Positions 8,089-17,642 of a stretch of 64,000 nucleotides of DNA are shown here, in pieces. Both the position numbers and the translations under genes were made by a program. Origin of the DNA: Rickettsiella endosymbiont of Xylota segnis (GTDB lineage: Bacteria; Pseudomonadota; Gammaproteobacteria; Diplorickettsiales; Diplorickettsiaceae). Every line of letters begins with the position of its first letter. Within the stretch, counting starts at the first letter, position 1. The notes beneath the pieces were generated by a model, which was not told where the DNA came from, searched no databases, and saw only the letters and a list, made by a program, of their open reading frames with translations. The stretch is from contig NZ_OZ026451.1 in assembly GCF_964019545.1 (NCBI RefSeq), positions 806,001 through 870,000 of the forward strand. The letters run 5' to 3'.

Positions 8089-8904
8089 TTAACGCTGGCA
8101 TTGTTGACAATACACGCTACTGCGTTGGCCAATACGTGCAAGTTGTAGTGTAGATTGACATTGTAAACAGGGAAGTCCAGCACGACCATACACGTTTAAG
8201 TGTTGCGTAAAATATCCAGGTTTCCCTTCACTATTTAAAAAATCTTTTAAAGTACTACCCCCTTGTTTAATTGCTAAACGTAAAATAGCTTTAATAGCAC
8301 TGACTAATAGCTTTAAATCGCAAAGCAATAATGTTCTAGCAGGCTTCAAGGGATTTATTTTAGCCATAAATAACGCTTCACTGGCATATATATTACCCAC
8401 ACCTACCACAATGCGCTGATCCATAATTGCCGATTTGATTGGTAGCTGTTTATTGGCCAATTTTTGTTTTAAATAGAATGCAGAAAACTGGCGGCTAAGT
8501 GGTTCAACACCCAAATTTTTTAGCAATGGGTGCCATTTAGGATCTTCATTGGTATACAGCAATGCGCCAAACCGACGCGGATCGGTAAAACGGAGTAGGG
8601 TGCCATTATTCAGAAGAATATCGACATGATCGTGTTTACCCGGAGTAACACATTCATGCAAGATCCGCAGACGACCCGACATACCAAGATGGATAATGAT
8701 GTTACCTTGTGCAGTAGCCATACAAAGATATTTACCACGGCGGGTAACTTGCGTAATTCTGAGACCGACTAATTGCTGTAAATCCTGAGAAGGTATAGGC
8801 CAACGCAAACTAGGTCGACGAATCAAAAATTTTTGTATAATTTGATTTTGTATTGGGGCTCGTATACCTCGCAACGTGGTTTCAACTTCAGGCAATTCAG
8901 GCAT
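8089..8904 (-). CDS. mutM: Formamidopyrimidine-DNA glycosylase
   Basis: A 271-residue base-excision enzyme that removes 8-oxoguanine and nicks abasic sites. After Met removal it begins with the catalytic P-E-L-P-E-V-E-T motif. It contains the MSGRLRI loop, the VGVGNIYASEALF helix-two-turn-helix and a C-terminal zinc finger with the C-x2-C pairs CLQC and CQQC. Length and ends match the family, so it should be functional. It is transcribed alone, convergent with the decayed resistance genes. Confidence 0.96.
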   Translation of the reverse strand: MPELPEVETTLRGIRAPIQNQIIQKFLIRRPSLRWPIPSQDLQQLVGLRITQVTRRGKYLCMATAQGNIIIHLGMSGRLRILHECVTPGKHDHVDILLNNGTLLRFTDPRRFGALLYTNEDPKWHPLLKNLGVEPLSRQFSAFYLKQKLANKQLPIKSAIMDQRIVVGVGNIYASEALFMAKINPLKPARTLLLCDLKLLVSAIKAILRLAIKQGGSTLKDFLNSEGKPGYFTQHLNVYGRAGLPCLQCQSTLQLARIGQRSSVYCQQCQR

Positions 8905-9200
8905 AGAGAGCGATAATTTATCTTTTCAAGAATAATAGCAAATTTAGTGCTAGCTAACTATTTTTATTTACAAAATGTTGGAGAAATTGTTTTATCTGCT
9001 TGTCCTTTGTTTAGTTGTAATTAGGAAACTTAAATGAAAATTAGCTGGATTACCGTTTGTAAAATGTTAGAAACAGCCCAAATGAAATATCTTTTTACTG
9101 GTTGTAAAAAAACATAGCCTAAAAAGACGGAGAGATATTTTATGCAATTTTTAAATTATGTTACACTTTAGATAAAGATTAATAATAATATGGAGTCGCT
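8905..9200. other. Intergenic stretch between divergent mutM and the 139-aa protein gene
   Basis: AT-rich DNA without a clear gene. A 27-codon frame (ATG 9034 to TAG 9117, beginning MKISWITVCK) has a TAGGAAA site upstream but no other support. The mutM promoter and that of the 139-residue protein should lie here; no strong consensus boxes stand out. Confidence 0.3.
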
Positions 9201-9620
9201 ATGGATGAAAATATAATAATTTTTTTTGGTCTTGTTTGGTTTGTTATAAATCGATTATATATAAATTCGTGTATACAAGAAGATAGGGAATTACAAAAGG
9301 GACTAGCTAAAATTAGTGATTCATTAAATGTTAATGAAAATATTCTTATCCCCGGTATGTCAAGAAATACTCGATCGATGTTTGGGCTGGGTATTGCTAG
9401 TATTGGTATATTGATAGGCTTATTTTTAATGTATAGAACACTAGCAAACCAAGCAACAGTTGCCAACGAGGTTACACCTACCAGGCCATCGGAAAATGCT
9501 GTCAATCAAATAAACAATCCACCTAGTTCTTCTTTCTTTCAAGCTAATAATACTTCTAAAGATACTCTTATTGCTGAAGAAAAAAAATCGGAAGAGCAAA
9601 AAATAAATTACCCTAAATAA
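9201..9620 (+). CDS. Small membrane protein of unknown function (139 aa)
   Basis: ATG 9201 follows a GGAG site at 9192-9195. Residues 3-18 are hydrophobic (IIIFFGLVWFVINRLYI). A charged loop follows, then a second membrane segment around residues 60-78 (MFGLGIASIGILIGLFLMY). The C-terminal 55 residues are soluble, Asn/Ser-rich and end in a Lys/Glu-rich tail. No family was recognised. It lies ahead of the large toxin gene, separated from it by a minus-strand ORF, and nothing marks it as an antidote or immunity protein. Confidence 0.6.
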   Translation: MDENIIIFFGLVWFVINRLYINSCIQEDRELQKGLAKISDSLNVNENILIPGMSRNTRSMFGLGIASIGILIGLFLMYRTLANQATVANEVTPTRPSENAVNQINNPPSSSFFQANNTSKDTLIAEEKKSEEQKINYPK

Positions 9621-9729
9621 ATCAATGTGGGATGATGATAATATAACTGATTTCAAGCCTGAGCTTATCAAGGACTTAATTTCTTCTAACAAACTAATTT
9701 TTTGATATTTTTACGGAGAAATTGTTTTT

Positions 9730-9996
9730 TTAGGCCAGGTCTAGAAATATACGCTTGTAAAAATCCTCAAAAGATTGACCATCATTCGGTCCATCGTCAA
9801 TTCTTTTTAAAAGAATTTGCTCTGATTTATCAATTTCGATAATTTTTTCAACAGTATTCCCTTCGTATGTGTCTTTATTCACAAATTGATTGAGAAGATT
9901 CTGAGATAATTCTTCACCGATAAGATCACCTAGAGAAAGATTTTCTTTTAAGATTTTCCTACCTTCAGCATTGGAAATACGCAAATAATTAACCAA
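9730..9996 (-). CDS. Hypothetical protein or gene remnant (88 aa, non-ATG start)
   Basis: The open frame begins at TTG 9996 (VNYLRISNAEGRKILKEN) and ends IFLDLA. It is acidic and mostly helical. The same frame is open upstream to a TAA near 10106 without an ATG. That extension reads NEIFRNLIHLKAF and INQTFHQKFLDRQQ, which loosely recalls an F-box helix pair. The lack of a good start and ribosome-binding site suggests a truncated gene. The F-box reading is weak. Confidence 0.35.
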   Translation of the reverse strand: MVNYLRISNAEGRKILKENLSLGDLIGEELSQNLLNQFVNKDTYEGNTVEKIIEIDKSEQILLKRIDDGPNDGQSFEDFYKRIFLDLA

Positions 9997-10267
9997 ATAA
10001 ACTTGTTGCCTATCTAAAAATTTTTGATGGAAAGTCTGGTTAATCGTAATTTTATCAAAGGCTTTTAGATGGATTAGATTTCGGAATATTTCATTTTATC
10101 GGTGCTTAAAAAAAATTATCGTAATGACGATAAAAATTTAATTTATTTTTTAAATATTATTAATTTATTTCAACTAAAAAAATAATGCATAAGGATATAA
10201 TATTGAAGTTAAAAAACCCATAGTTTATACTCAATAGACTATTAAAAATAAAAAATTGGAATGCAAA

Positions 10268-13200
10268 ATGAATAAAAAAAATGAAAAAAAAAATAAGAAT
10301 ATTTATTCTAAATTTATATTAAAATCTTCAGAAAATATTCAGAATTTAAAGACATCCAATCAATTGCGTGTTAAACGTGGTAATGCTGAAACACTGGCCG
10401 AGGCAACAGCAAAAGGCGAATATAATTATTGGTTAAATCAAGACGATCTCAACGAGATCGTTCGCTTAGAATATAACACTTATGCAGGAATAGTAGGAAG
10501 CAACGCTAAGTTTGCAGTATTAACTTCACTATCAGATTTAACTAATAATTTAGAAGTATTTCTACTAAAAACAAAAGAATCCGCTGAGGCCAGATTGACT
10601 TTAATTATGCAGTTAGAAAGTTTGCATTGGGTAACTTTAGTTATCTCATATAACGCTAGAAATTATATTGCTTATTATACCGATTCAAAAAATTATCCCA
10701 TGCCTCCTGAATATTATAGACTACTTTTTGATCAGTTTAAAATACAGCCTATGAGTTTAAGCCCAGGTTTCCTACAACAAACTGAGGATTATAATTGTGG
10801 TTTATGGGCTCTTGAAAATGCAGTCACTATAAATCAGATGATTATTGAAAATCAATCAATGTATTGGTTAATAAATCAATTGCAACTGTCACGCAGTAAA
10901 GAATTTTTTGAGACCAGACGGCAGTTTCTTTCAGAAAAACTTCGTGCTGATCCCGGATGGTGTAAAAGACATCCTATGTTTACTCAGGAAGTCAATCCAC
11001 AACGAGAACCATTTCCATCTTCATTCCGCCGTATCGCTTCGACATCACTGAGTAGAGATGATTCTAAACGCTTAAAATTGCACCTTAAAGATGAAAAAGA
11101 ACAAATAATAATTTTATTAGAGACTTTTGTTGAAACTTTTATGAGGAGTTTTAGCAAAAACTTGGGTAAATATCATTTATTAGCAAAAGGTGAGCTATTA
11201 ACCGAACACGCATTAAAAACTGAATTAAAAACAGGATTAACAGGTGCATTACTAGGAATAGGTATTTCACAAAGTTTAGTCGGCTCAATTCCTTCGCTCG
11301 TGGCTTCTTTAAGAATGATTAGTGGTAAATATTATGAATCAAAAGATAAAGCGCAAAAAATCACTAAGATTTTTTCTAAGGCTAATCCAGGTAGTTTAAG
11401 TAAGCTTTTATCGGCAGCGGCAGTTGATATTTTTTATAGCTATGAAAATCAATTTATGCTCGTAACGGATAAAGCAGGCGATAAAATTGCTATGGAAAAA
11501 CTAGCCGAAGATGCCGTAGGTAGAGTATTTAACTATATAGCAAAATCTACTGAAATGGATAGTGTTATTTCCGAGGAACTTATAGTACAAGGTGTATTAC
11601 AAGGTCCATCGGAAAAGTTATTTGATCCGAGTATAAAGTCAGCAAGACTAAGGATCACAGGAAATATTGTACAAGATAAAAGTGGAAACAATATTAATAC
11701 TGCAAATTTATATGAAAAGGTAGGTTTAGTTATTCTTGAGAATGGTCAACCGAATAAATATTTTGCAAATAAAGAACATTCCGCGAGCCATCGCTATGGT
11801 TACCGAAGAATTTTAAATTGGGAGCAAGAAGTCAATGGTGAACTAAAACAAAGTTTGCAAAATCAGTTTTCAATAGAACATTATCCTCAAGCAGAAAGTA
11901 TTTTTCAGTTTGTTTCCAGAGGATATAATTATATTTTAGAAACTGATACGAATACAGCAGAAGCTCAGCGTATTTTAGATAAAATTGAGCATCGAAATTC
12001 CCCTCAATCTTTTAAAAAAGAATACTACCCAAGTAAAATGCCTATTTTGTTTGATTTAAGAAAACCTATAAACAATTTTAGCGGAAGAGTCGAGCTGCTT
12101 AAAACATTGCACCAAGTCTTACTATCAGAAAGAACGATAGCCATCGTGCCCAGTTTATCTGTTTTAGATATTTCAGCAAGCCCATCCAGCAGTTCCTCTC
12201 AAGCAACAAGTGGTTCCTCATTTTCTATTACTGGTTTAGGCGGGATAGGTAAAACTCAACTCGCCTTACGCTATGCTGAACTTTATGCCAGAGACTATGA
12301 TTATAACGTTTTATGGATTAGTGCTGAAACTAAAGAGAACTTGGCCTATTCATTTCATAAATTGGCAAACAAATTGGAGCTTATCATCACAGATAGTTAT
12401 GGTTCAAAAAAAGATCTAGAAGAAATTGTCGATGCGGTGTATGAATATTTTTCCGACAGAAAAAGTTTGTTTATTTTTGATAATGTTGAGAATTATCGGG
12501 CGATAACAAATTTTTTACCTAAAACTATGTTGGGTAACAAACCTACATTATTGATTACTTCACGTTATAATAATTGGGAAAATGTTGCATCGGTGTTATC
12601 GTTGGGCGTTTTTACCCAACAAGAAACCGAAGAGCTTATCCAAAAATCCTTAGATTTAACCGATAATACTGAAAATGAAAAAATAAAAGAATTGAATCAA
12701 TTACTTCAAGGTTTACCTTTAGCACTACAACAAGCGCTCGCTTATATTAAACTAAAAAAAAATACCGATGTTAATTTTTCTATAGAAAGCTATACGAAGC
12801 TTTACAAAGAAAAATGTCAATTTTTATTAAGTTTTGATTTTTCGAATTATAACAATGATCTCTACCTCCAGACTGTATATACCACCTGGCTTATTACCTT
12901 AGAAAAAATTAAATCTCATTCAGGGGGACAAGATGCGATAGATACTTTATATATTATGGCTTATTTAGATCCAGATAATATTTCAATTACAAAATTTTAT
13001 TATTTAAATCATATTAATTGTAACTTAAAACTCTATGATTTAGATGGTATTATGCACATGCTCACTAGTTATTCTATGATTAATCGGGGCCAGGAAAATA
13101 AATATACTATCCACCGATTACTGCAACAGGTTATACGGATTAATCTTGAACAGGATAGACCTAAATTTGAAGAAGTTATAAAAAAAACTCAAAAATTATT

Positions 13201-16200
13201 AGTACATTTTGGTTTTAAAGATGATGAACAAAATATTTTTCACTATCTACATTTCTTACTCTATATGTCAGAGCATACCGATCTTGAATCGACTTTTTTA
13301 TATGGTCATCCTGAGAAGATTTTTTTTGATAATTTAAGTTATCAGCATATAAAATATTGTTCTTATTTTATCGATTTAGCCTTTCTTAAATTTCCCAGGC
13401 AAAAATATCTTAAGTTTATTGGCGACGCTATTGCCTATTATATAAAATTGGGTTTATCTTTTTTCTTGGCTGAAACTTTAGACTATTTAGAAAAAAAATG
13501 GCTAGCAGGAAGCTTATCTAAAGAAAATATTAAATATATTATCGAGCATTTTAATAGTTTAAAAGATCCTAAATTTAAAATAAGGCGACTATCGAGTTTA
13601 CCTTTGAAAAAGGAAATGCAACAAGAGTCTATTAAGCTGTTTTATGAATTTAAGATAAAAATATTTGGAGACTTGTTTAACGGATATGATAACTGTCCAG
13701 CGCACAGCTTAAAGAGGAGTATTTGTTCATTTGAAACGGAAGACAAAATTGAAGATATTAAGAATCTAAAAATTAAATCTCATTTAAAAAAAGTGGCATC
13801 GTTAACGCGGACTGTAAGCTCCGGTCTTATGGCTAAAGATACCTTAAGCGCTTTGCTTCAAGGTGATTTTAGCAAAGTTGCCATTAATGTTGGATTAATA
13901 AGTAGTAATACACTCTTTGGAAAAATATCCAGTGGCTTATTTTCCCAAGGGAAAAATTTGGCAGCAGAGACGAGTTTATTAGAAAAAGATTTAAGCTTAG
14001 AAAGCAAAAGTGCACTGCGCATTCTATTTAATAAAGAAGTATTATCGGTGGGCAAAAGACAATTATTAGGTAAAACTATGCAAGTCGCTTCACCGTTCGT
14101 AGCTAGAGCGACGTCTATTTTTTTTGTTTACAATCTTAAAAAAGAAATGCAAGCTTATGAAGTGGGCGATAAAGCGCTTATTCCTGATATTATTTCCAAT
14201 GGCATTATTGTGGGTGTTGATGGCGTAGAAGCAGGTATTGAGGGAGCTGAATTGATTGGGGTTATTGCTGGTGTCGCTGAACTTACAGGCCCTATAGGCG
14301 AGGGGATTACTTTGCTCGCTTGGTTTGGATCCGAAATGTATTCCTCAGAGCAACAAGTTGCGAGCATCAATAAATATGTTTCTCTCTCTAGAACAGAACA
14401 AGTTGTTCAGTTTTTGCGAGCTTTTTTTCAAAAGGAGCCATCAGAATATTTACAGCTTAAAGCAAAGAATGAACAATTAGTTAAACATGCCATTCCATTC
14501 TTAAAAGTGCATACAGATATTATCTGGTATATTGTTCCTACTTTTTATACAGAAAAGGTTTTATACAATAATAGTAGAGTTTTTTTGGATGTAAAAAGGC
14601 AGTTAGAGTTTGATGACAGCACACCCAATGAGCCTAATGAAGGACATTTATTTTGTTTATCCGGTACTATTAAAGGGAAGCCTTTTTCCGATTTTAACAT
14701 ACCTTCTAACTGCGGATGTAGTTATCTCTGCCAAAATGCCATAGGCATAGAATATTCGGCAAAAAGGACCGGTAACGCAACACTTATCGCTTTAGGACCA
14801 GGGAATCAAGAAGTTATTGCTTTTGTTGATTCTCCCACATTATTTCTCGTAGAGAATGGCAGAAAATTGTATAGAGGGGGTAATAAAGTTAATGTGTTTA
14901 ATTTGCAGGGAAACTCTACATCAGGTCTACTACAAGGAGGTCAGGGTTGGAATATACTTATACTAGATAAATTTTTTCCTGAAAAAAGTGATTATTTACT
15001 GCTTGATTTTTACGGATTTTTATGTGGAAAAAATAGCAGTCTATTAAATTATATTCCATTATTTTGTTCTTCTGGTGAGACTAAAATTCAGTTAAAAAAG
15101 ATCAACCAAATTTCGGGTCGAAATAAGCAACAAGAAATTTTTTACCTCGATAGGAATATGCGTGAAATCGATGGTAATGGAGGCAGAAATAATGAATACC
15201 CAGACATTTTCTTACTCAATGATCGTTCATATAAGCATCCAAAGTTTATATTAAGAAATAATACTATCATTGTATTTCTTTTAAATTCGGATGTGAATTC
15301 TGTTGATTATTTAATTCCATTAAAAGAAGTCGGTGTAGCCCAAGTCAAATTACACTCAGAAGAAACAATTCAACATCGATTTTTTTTTCAAACTGCTATA
15401 CAGAATATTCAAGCACTCAGTATAAAAAATAGAACTATAAATATTTTGCTTAACCCATTAGATTTTGATGATACAAAAACTTTTAATCTTACTGTTTCTG
15501 ACTCTTTGACTGCTAATAATCAAACAAAAAATGAGCTAATTGGAGCAAAAAATATATCTTATTTTTTTCAAAATATTGAAATGAAATTTTTAAATAACGA
15601 ACAGATCTATCTACAAGAAAAGATATCTAATAATAAAACCATTGATGAAAACATTAGTTTTTTTACAGAATTGGCTAATCGTTTAGAAAAAACTTTTTCA
15701 CTGCATTTACTAAACAATAGCATGATTTCAATTGGACGAGCGACGCACGAAATTTTTTATATCAATGGCTTATTTGAAAGTCATTTAGTGGGTAATGGCG
15801 GTGAAAATGTCTATGTTATATTGCCTTGCAAAGATCCCGTATTTCCTCTTGCACCCATTACACTCTATGATAGCTTAAAAGAAGATTATAAAGAGTCAAG
15901 AGAGTTCAGGGATACTTTGGATTTACGTGAACTGGTTAAAAAATACCGACAAATCTATCCCAATGCTATCATTTTTCCTCGTCTATTTCGGGTAGGAGGC
16001 GATTTATTTTTGACATTGATTAACGCAATTTACTCATCCTCTCACTATTTGCACAATTTAGACGGTTTCCATTCTTTGGTGACAATTCAATTAAAAGACG
16101 GCGTTCTTAATAATGATAATTGGTATCAAAAAATCGATATTTTTATTGATAATCTTATCCCTAAAAACATAAGAATTTTTCAGGATGAAGAGAATGAAAT

Positions 16201-17452
16201 TTGGAAATTAGTAGAAACCCCTTTAGTTTTTACGGATGATAAACAGATTATAGTCATTACAGATAAGGATATAGGAGAACAAGCTGAAATTATCATATTA
16301 AAAAATATAGGCTATTTTATTTTTCTCCATACTGAAACGGATCTTATTCTGAGCAATATTCCAACCGGTGCCTCCGATGTCTGCACTATTATTTTAGCTG
16401 ATTTTAAAATGCCTGAAATGAAAAAAAAGATATTATCAGCGACCTTCAAATTTTTCGATCGCGAGTTTCAATTACAAGATTATCAAGATAAAATTGAACA
16501 TGCTACTTATTTTTCTGATAAGGTTAGCACTGAAGATGTTACTGTGACACCTAGTTTTTTAGACTTAATCAGCCCAGAAAAAATAACTTCTGAGCATAAG
16601 GAAAGCTCGCAACAAAAAGAATGGCAGCGTCGCAAGCGTCAAACCGTTCGCGAAAATAATATAGGGATCAACTCTAATAAAACAATTCCTACAAATGAGA
16701 ATAAACTAAGCAATCTGACATTTTTTCCACAGAATAAACCAGATTCTCTATTAAGTAAGGCGTTTGATGAGGATCGTATTTTAAGAATTGCCGATGATTA
16801 CATAAAAAAATATCAAGATGCTTCCTCGAAAAAAAACACAGCATGGCGTGTTAAAAAAAATGTTCAGAAAAACAATGAAAGGCAGGCGAGTCCTTTGATA
16901 TCTGCTAACAAACCTCATTCCGAAAAAAAGCCTACAATTTACCCTAAAGATAGGCAAAATTATCATAAGCAATCTATTCAGAAGAAATCTAATTTCAATT
17001 TGAAAAAGCAAAAGAGTCCGATGCCGTTTGCTCAGCATGGCTTAAAATCATCGGTAAAATCACGTACTGGAAATCTAGCGGTAAATAAAAATAAATTTTT
17101 AAAAAATACCTTTCTCCAGGATAAAAAAATTTCTTTGGCTGCGAGTGCTGCAAGCAACTCCTTAAATCATAAAAAAGGATTTAAAAACACTATAAAAGCT
17201 CAACCGAGACTAGGTTATCAACAAAGTGAATCTAAATCGCAGCACAAACCCAATCAATACACAACACGACTCTCACGCATAGATGGCCTAACTAATTTCA
17301 ATGCAACACTTTTGCTTATTCAATTGATGGGGAAGATACGAACCCCGATATCGCATCATTCTAATCCAAAATTAAATAAAATTTTTAATAAAAACCAAAA
17401 ACAAGAAGATAAAATCGTATCTGAGTTTTTGGCGGCTCAGTTTAATAGATGA
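10268..17452 (+). CDS. Giant modular toxin: Ulp1/CE-clan peptidase, NB-ARC ATPase, SGS-like region, furin-type site, latrotoxin-CTD-like tail (2394 aa)
   Basis: ATG 10268 is preferred over the in-frame TTG at 10256. Residues about 45-230 form a Ulp1/SENP-type cysteine peptidase: H120 (HWVTL), D139 (YTDS), Q171 and C177 in QQTEDYNCG, with the family's Gln-to-Cys spacing of six. This predicts ubiquitin/SUMO deconjugation. Residues about 640-900 form an NB-ARC/STAND ATPase: FSGR, P-loop GLGGIGKT (656-663), FIFDNVE with D738, LLITSR, and GLPLAL (815-820). Residues about 1305-1355 are a Gly/Ala-rich hydrophobic hairpin. Residues 1480-1570, with CQNAIGI, RTGNATLIALG and LLQGGQGWN, resemble insect SGS-type toxins. 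A furin-type site RRKR-Q is at 2121-2125, a second RVKR-G at 34-38. The basic tail ends in a TLLLIQLMGKIRT segment like latrotoxin C-terminal domains. Similar combinations are known from Wolbachia, Rickettsia and Rickettsiella reproductive-parasitism-type toxins. No signal peptide. SGS and latrotoxin calls are less certain than peptidase and NB-ARC. Confidence 0.88.
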   Translation: MNKKNEKKNKNIYSKFILKSSENIQNLKTSNQLRVKRGNAETLAEATAKGEYNYWLNQDDLNEIVRLEYNTYAGIVGSNAKFAVLTSLSDLTNNLEVFLLKTKESAEARLTLIMQLESLHWVTLVISYNARNYIAYYTDSKNYPMPPEYYRLLFDQFKIQPMSLSPGFLQQTEDYNCGLWALENAVTINQMIIENQSMYWLINQLQLSRSKEFFETRRQFLSEKLRADPGWCKRHPMFTQEVNPQREPFPSSFRRIASTSLSRDDSKRLKLHLKDEKEQIIILLETFVETFMRSFSKNLGKYHLLAKGELLTEHALKTELKTGLTGALLGIGISQSLVGSIPSLVASLRMISGKYYESKDKAQKITKIFSKANPGSLSKLLSAAAVDIFYSYENQFMLVTDKAGDKIAMEKLAEDAVGRVFNYIAKSTEMDSVISEELIVQGVLQGPSEKLFDPSIKSARLRITGNIVQDKSGNNINTANLYEKVGLVILENGQPNKYFANKEHSASHRYGYRRILNWEQEVNGELKQSLQNQFSIEHYPQAESIFQFVSRGYNYILETDTNTAEAQRILDKIEHRNSPQSFKKEYYPSKMPILFDLRKPINNFSGRVELLKTLHQVLLSERTIAIVPSLSVLDISASPSSSSSQATSGSSFSITGLGGIGKTQLALRYAELYARDYDYNVLWISAETKENLAYSFHKLANKLELIITDSYGSKKDLEEIVDAVYEYFSDRKSLFIFDNVENYRAITNFLPKTMLGNKPTLLITSRYNNWENVASVLSLGVFTQQETEELIQKSLDLTDNTENEKIKELNQLLQGLPLALQQALAYIKLKKNTDVNFSIESYTKLYKEKCQFLLSFDFSNYNNDLYLQTVYTTWLITLEKIKSHSGGQDAIDTLYIMAYLDPDNISITKFYYLNHINCNLKLYDLDGIMHMLTSYSMINRGQENKYTIHRLLQQVIRINLEQDRPKFEEVIKKTQKLLVHFGFKDDEQNIFHYLHFLLYMSEHTDLESTFLYGHPEKIFFDNLSYQHIKYCSYFIDLAFLKFPRQKYLKFIGDAIAYYIKLGLSFFLAETLDYLEKKWLAGSLSKENIKYIIEHFNSLKDPKFKIRRLSSLPLKKEMQQESIKLFYEFKIKIFGDLFNGYDNCPAHSLKRSICSFETEDKIEDIKNLKIKSHLKKVASLTRTVSSGLMAKDTLSALLQGDFSKVAINVGLISSNTLFGKISSGLFSQGKNLAAETSLLEKDLSLESKSALRILFNKEVLSVGKRQLLGKTMQVASPFVARATSIFFVYNLKKEMQAYEVGDKALIPDIISNGIIVGVDGVEAGIEGAELIGVIAGVAELTGPIGEGITLLAWFGSEMYSSEQQVASINKYVSLSRTEQVVQFLRAFFQKEPSEYLQLKAKNEQLVKHAIPFLKVHTDIIWYIVPTFYTEKVLYNNSRVFLDVKRQLEFDDSTPNEPNEGHLFCLSGTIKGKPFSDFNIPSNCGCSYLCQNAIGIEYSAKRTGNATLIALGPGNQEVIAFVDSPTLFLVENGRKLYRGGNKVNVFNLQGNSTSGLLQGGQGWNILILDKFFPEKSDYLLLDFYGFLCGKNSSLLNYIPLFCSSGETKIQLKKINQISGRNKQQEIFYLDRNMREIDGNGGRNNEYPDIFLLNDRSYKHPKFILRNNTIIVFLLNSDVNSVDYLIPLKEVGVAQVKLHSEETIQHRFFFQTAIQNIQALSIKNRTINILLNPLDFDDTKTFNLTVSDSLTANNQTKNELIGAKNISYFFQNIEMKFLNNEQIYLQEKISNNKTIDENISFFTELANRLEKTFSLHLLNNSMISIGRATHEIFYINGLFESHLVGNGGENVYVILPCKDPVFPLAPITLYDSLKEDYKESREFRDTLDLRELVKKYRQIYPNAIIFPRLFRVGGDLFLTLINAIYSSSHYLHNLDGFHSLVTIQLKDGVLNNDNWYQKIDIFIDNLIPKNIRIFQDEENEIWKLVETPLVFTDDKQIIVITDKDIGEQAEIIILKNIGYFIFLHTETDLILSNIPTGASDVCTIILADFKMPEMKKKILSATFKFFDREFQLQDYQDKIEHATYFSDKVSTEDVTVTPSFLDLISPEKITSEHKESSQQKEWQRRKRQTVRENNIGINSNKTIPTNENKLSNLTFFPQNKPDSLLSKAFDEDRILRIADDYIKKYQDASSKKNTAWRVKKNVQKNNERQASPLISANKPHSEKKPTIYPKDRQNYHKQSIQKKSNFNLKKQKSPMPFAQHGLKSSVKSRTGNLAVNKNKFLKNTFLQDKKISLAASAASNSLNHKKGFKNTIKAQPRLGYQQSESKSQHKPNQYTTRLSRIDGLTNFNATLLLIQLMGKIRTPISHHSNPKLNKIFNKNQKQEDKIVSEFLAAQFNR

Positions 17453-17642
17453 GCCGCTATGCTCGTATTTATTTACAAACTTAAGGACTGTGATGAAAGA
17501 TTACAAGCATTACATATAGAGTAAAGTAATGTTAGCTATAGATATAATTAATCGATTTTTATTTTTCAATAAAATTGTTATATTTATAGATAAGTTATGA
17601 TATTATTCCATTTAATAACCATTAATCTTTTGGATAAATGCC

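Noticed and set aside
9201..9996. A possible antidote (CidA/CinA-like) gene upstream of the giant toxin.
   Set aside because: The 139-residue two-helix membrane protein and the 88-residue minus-strand frame show no resemblance to known antidotes, and the latter has the wrong orientation for an operon.
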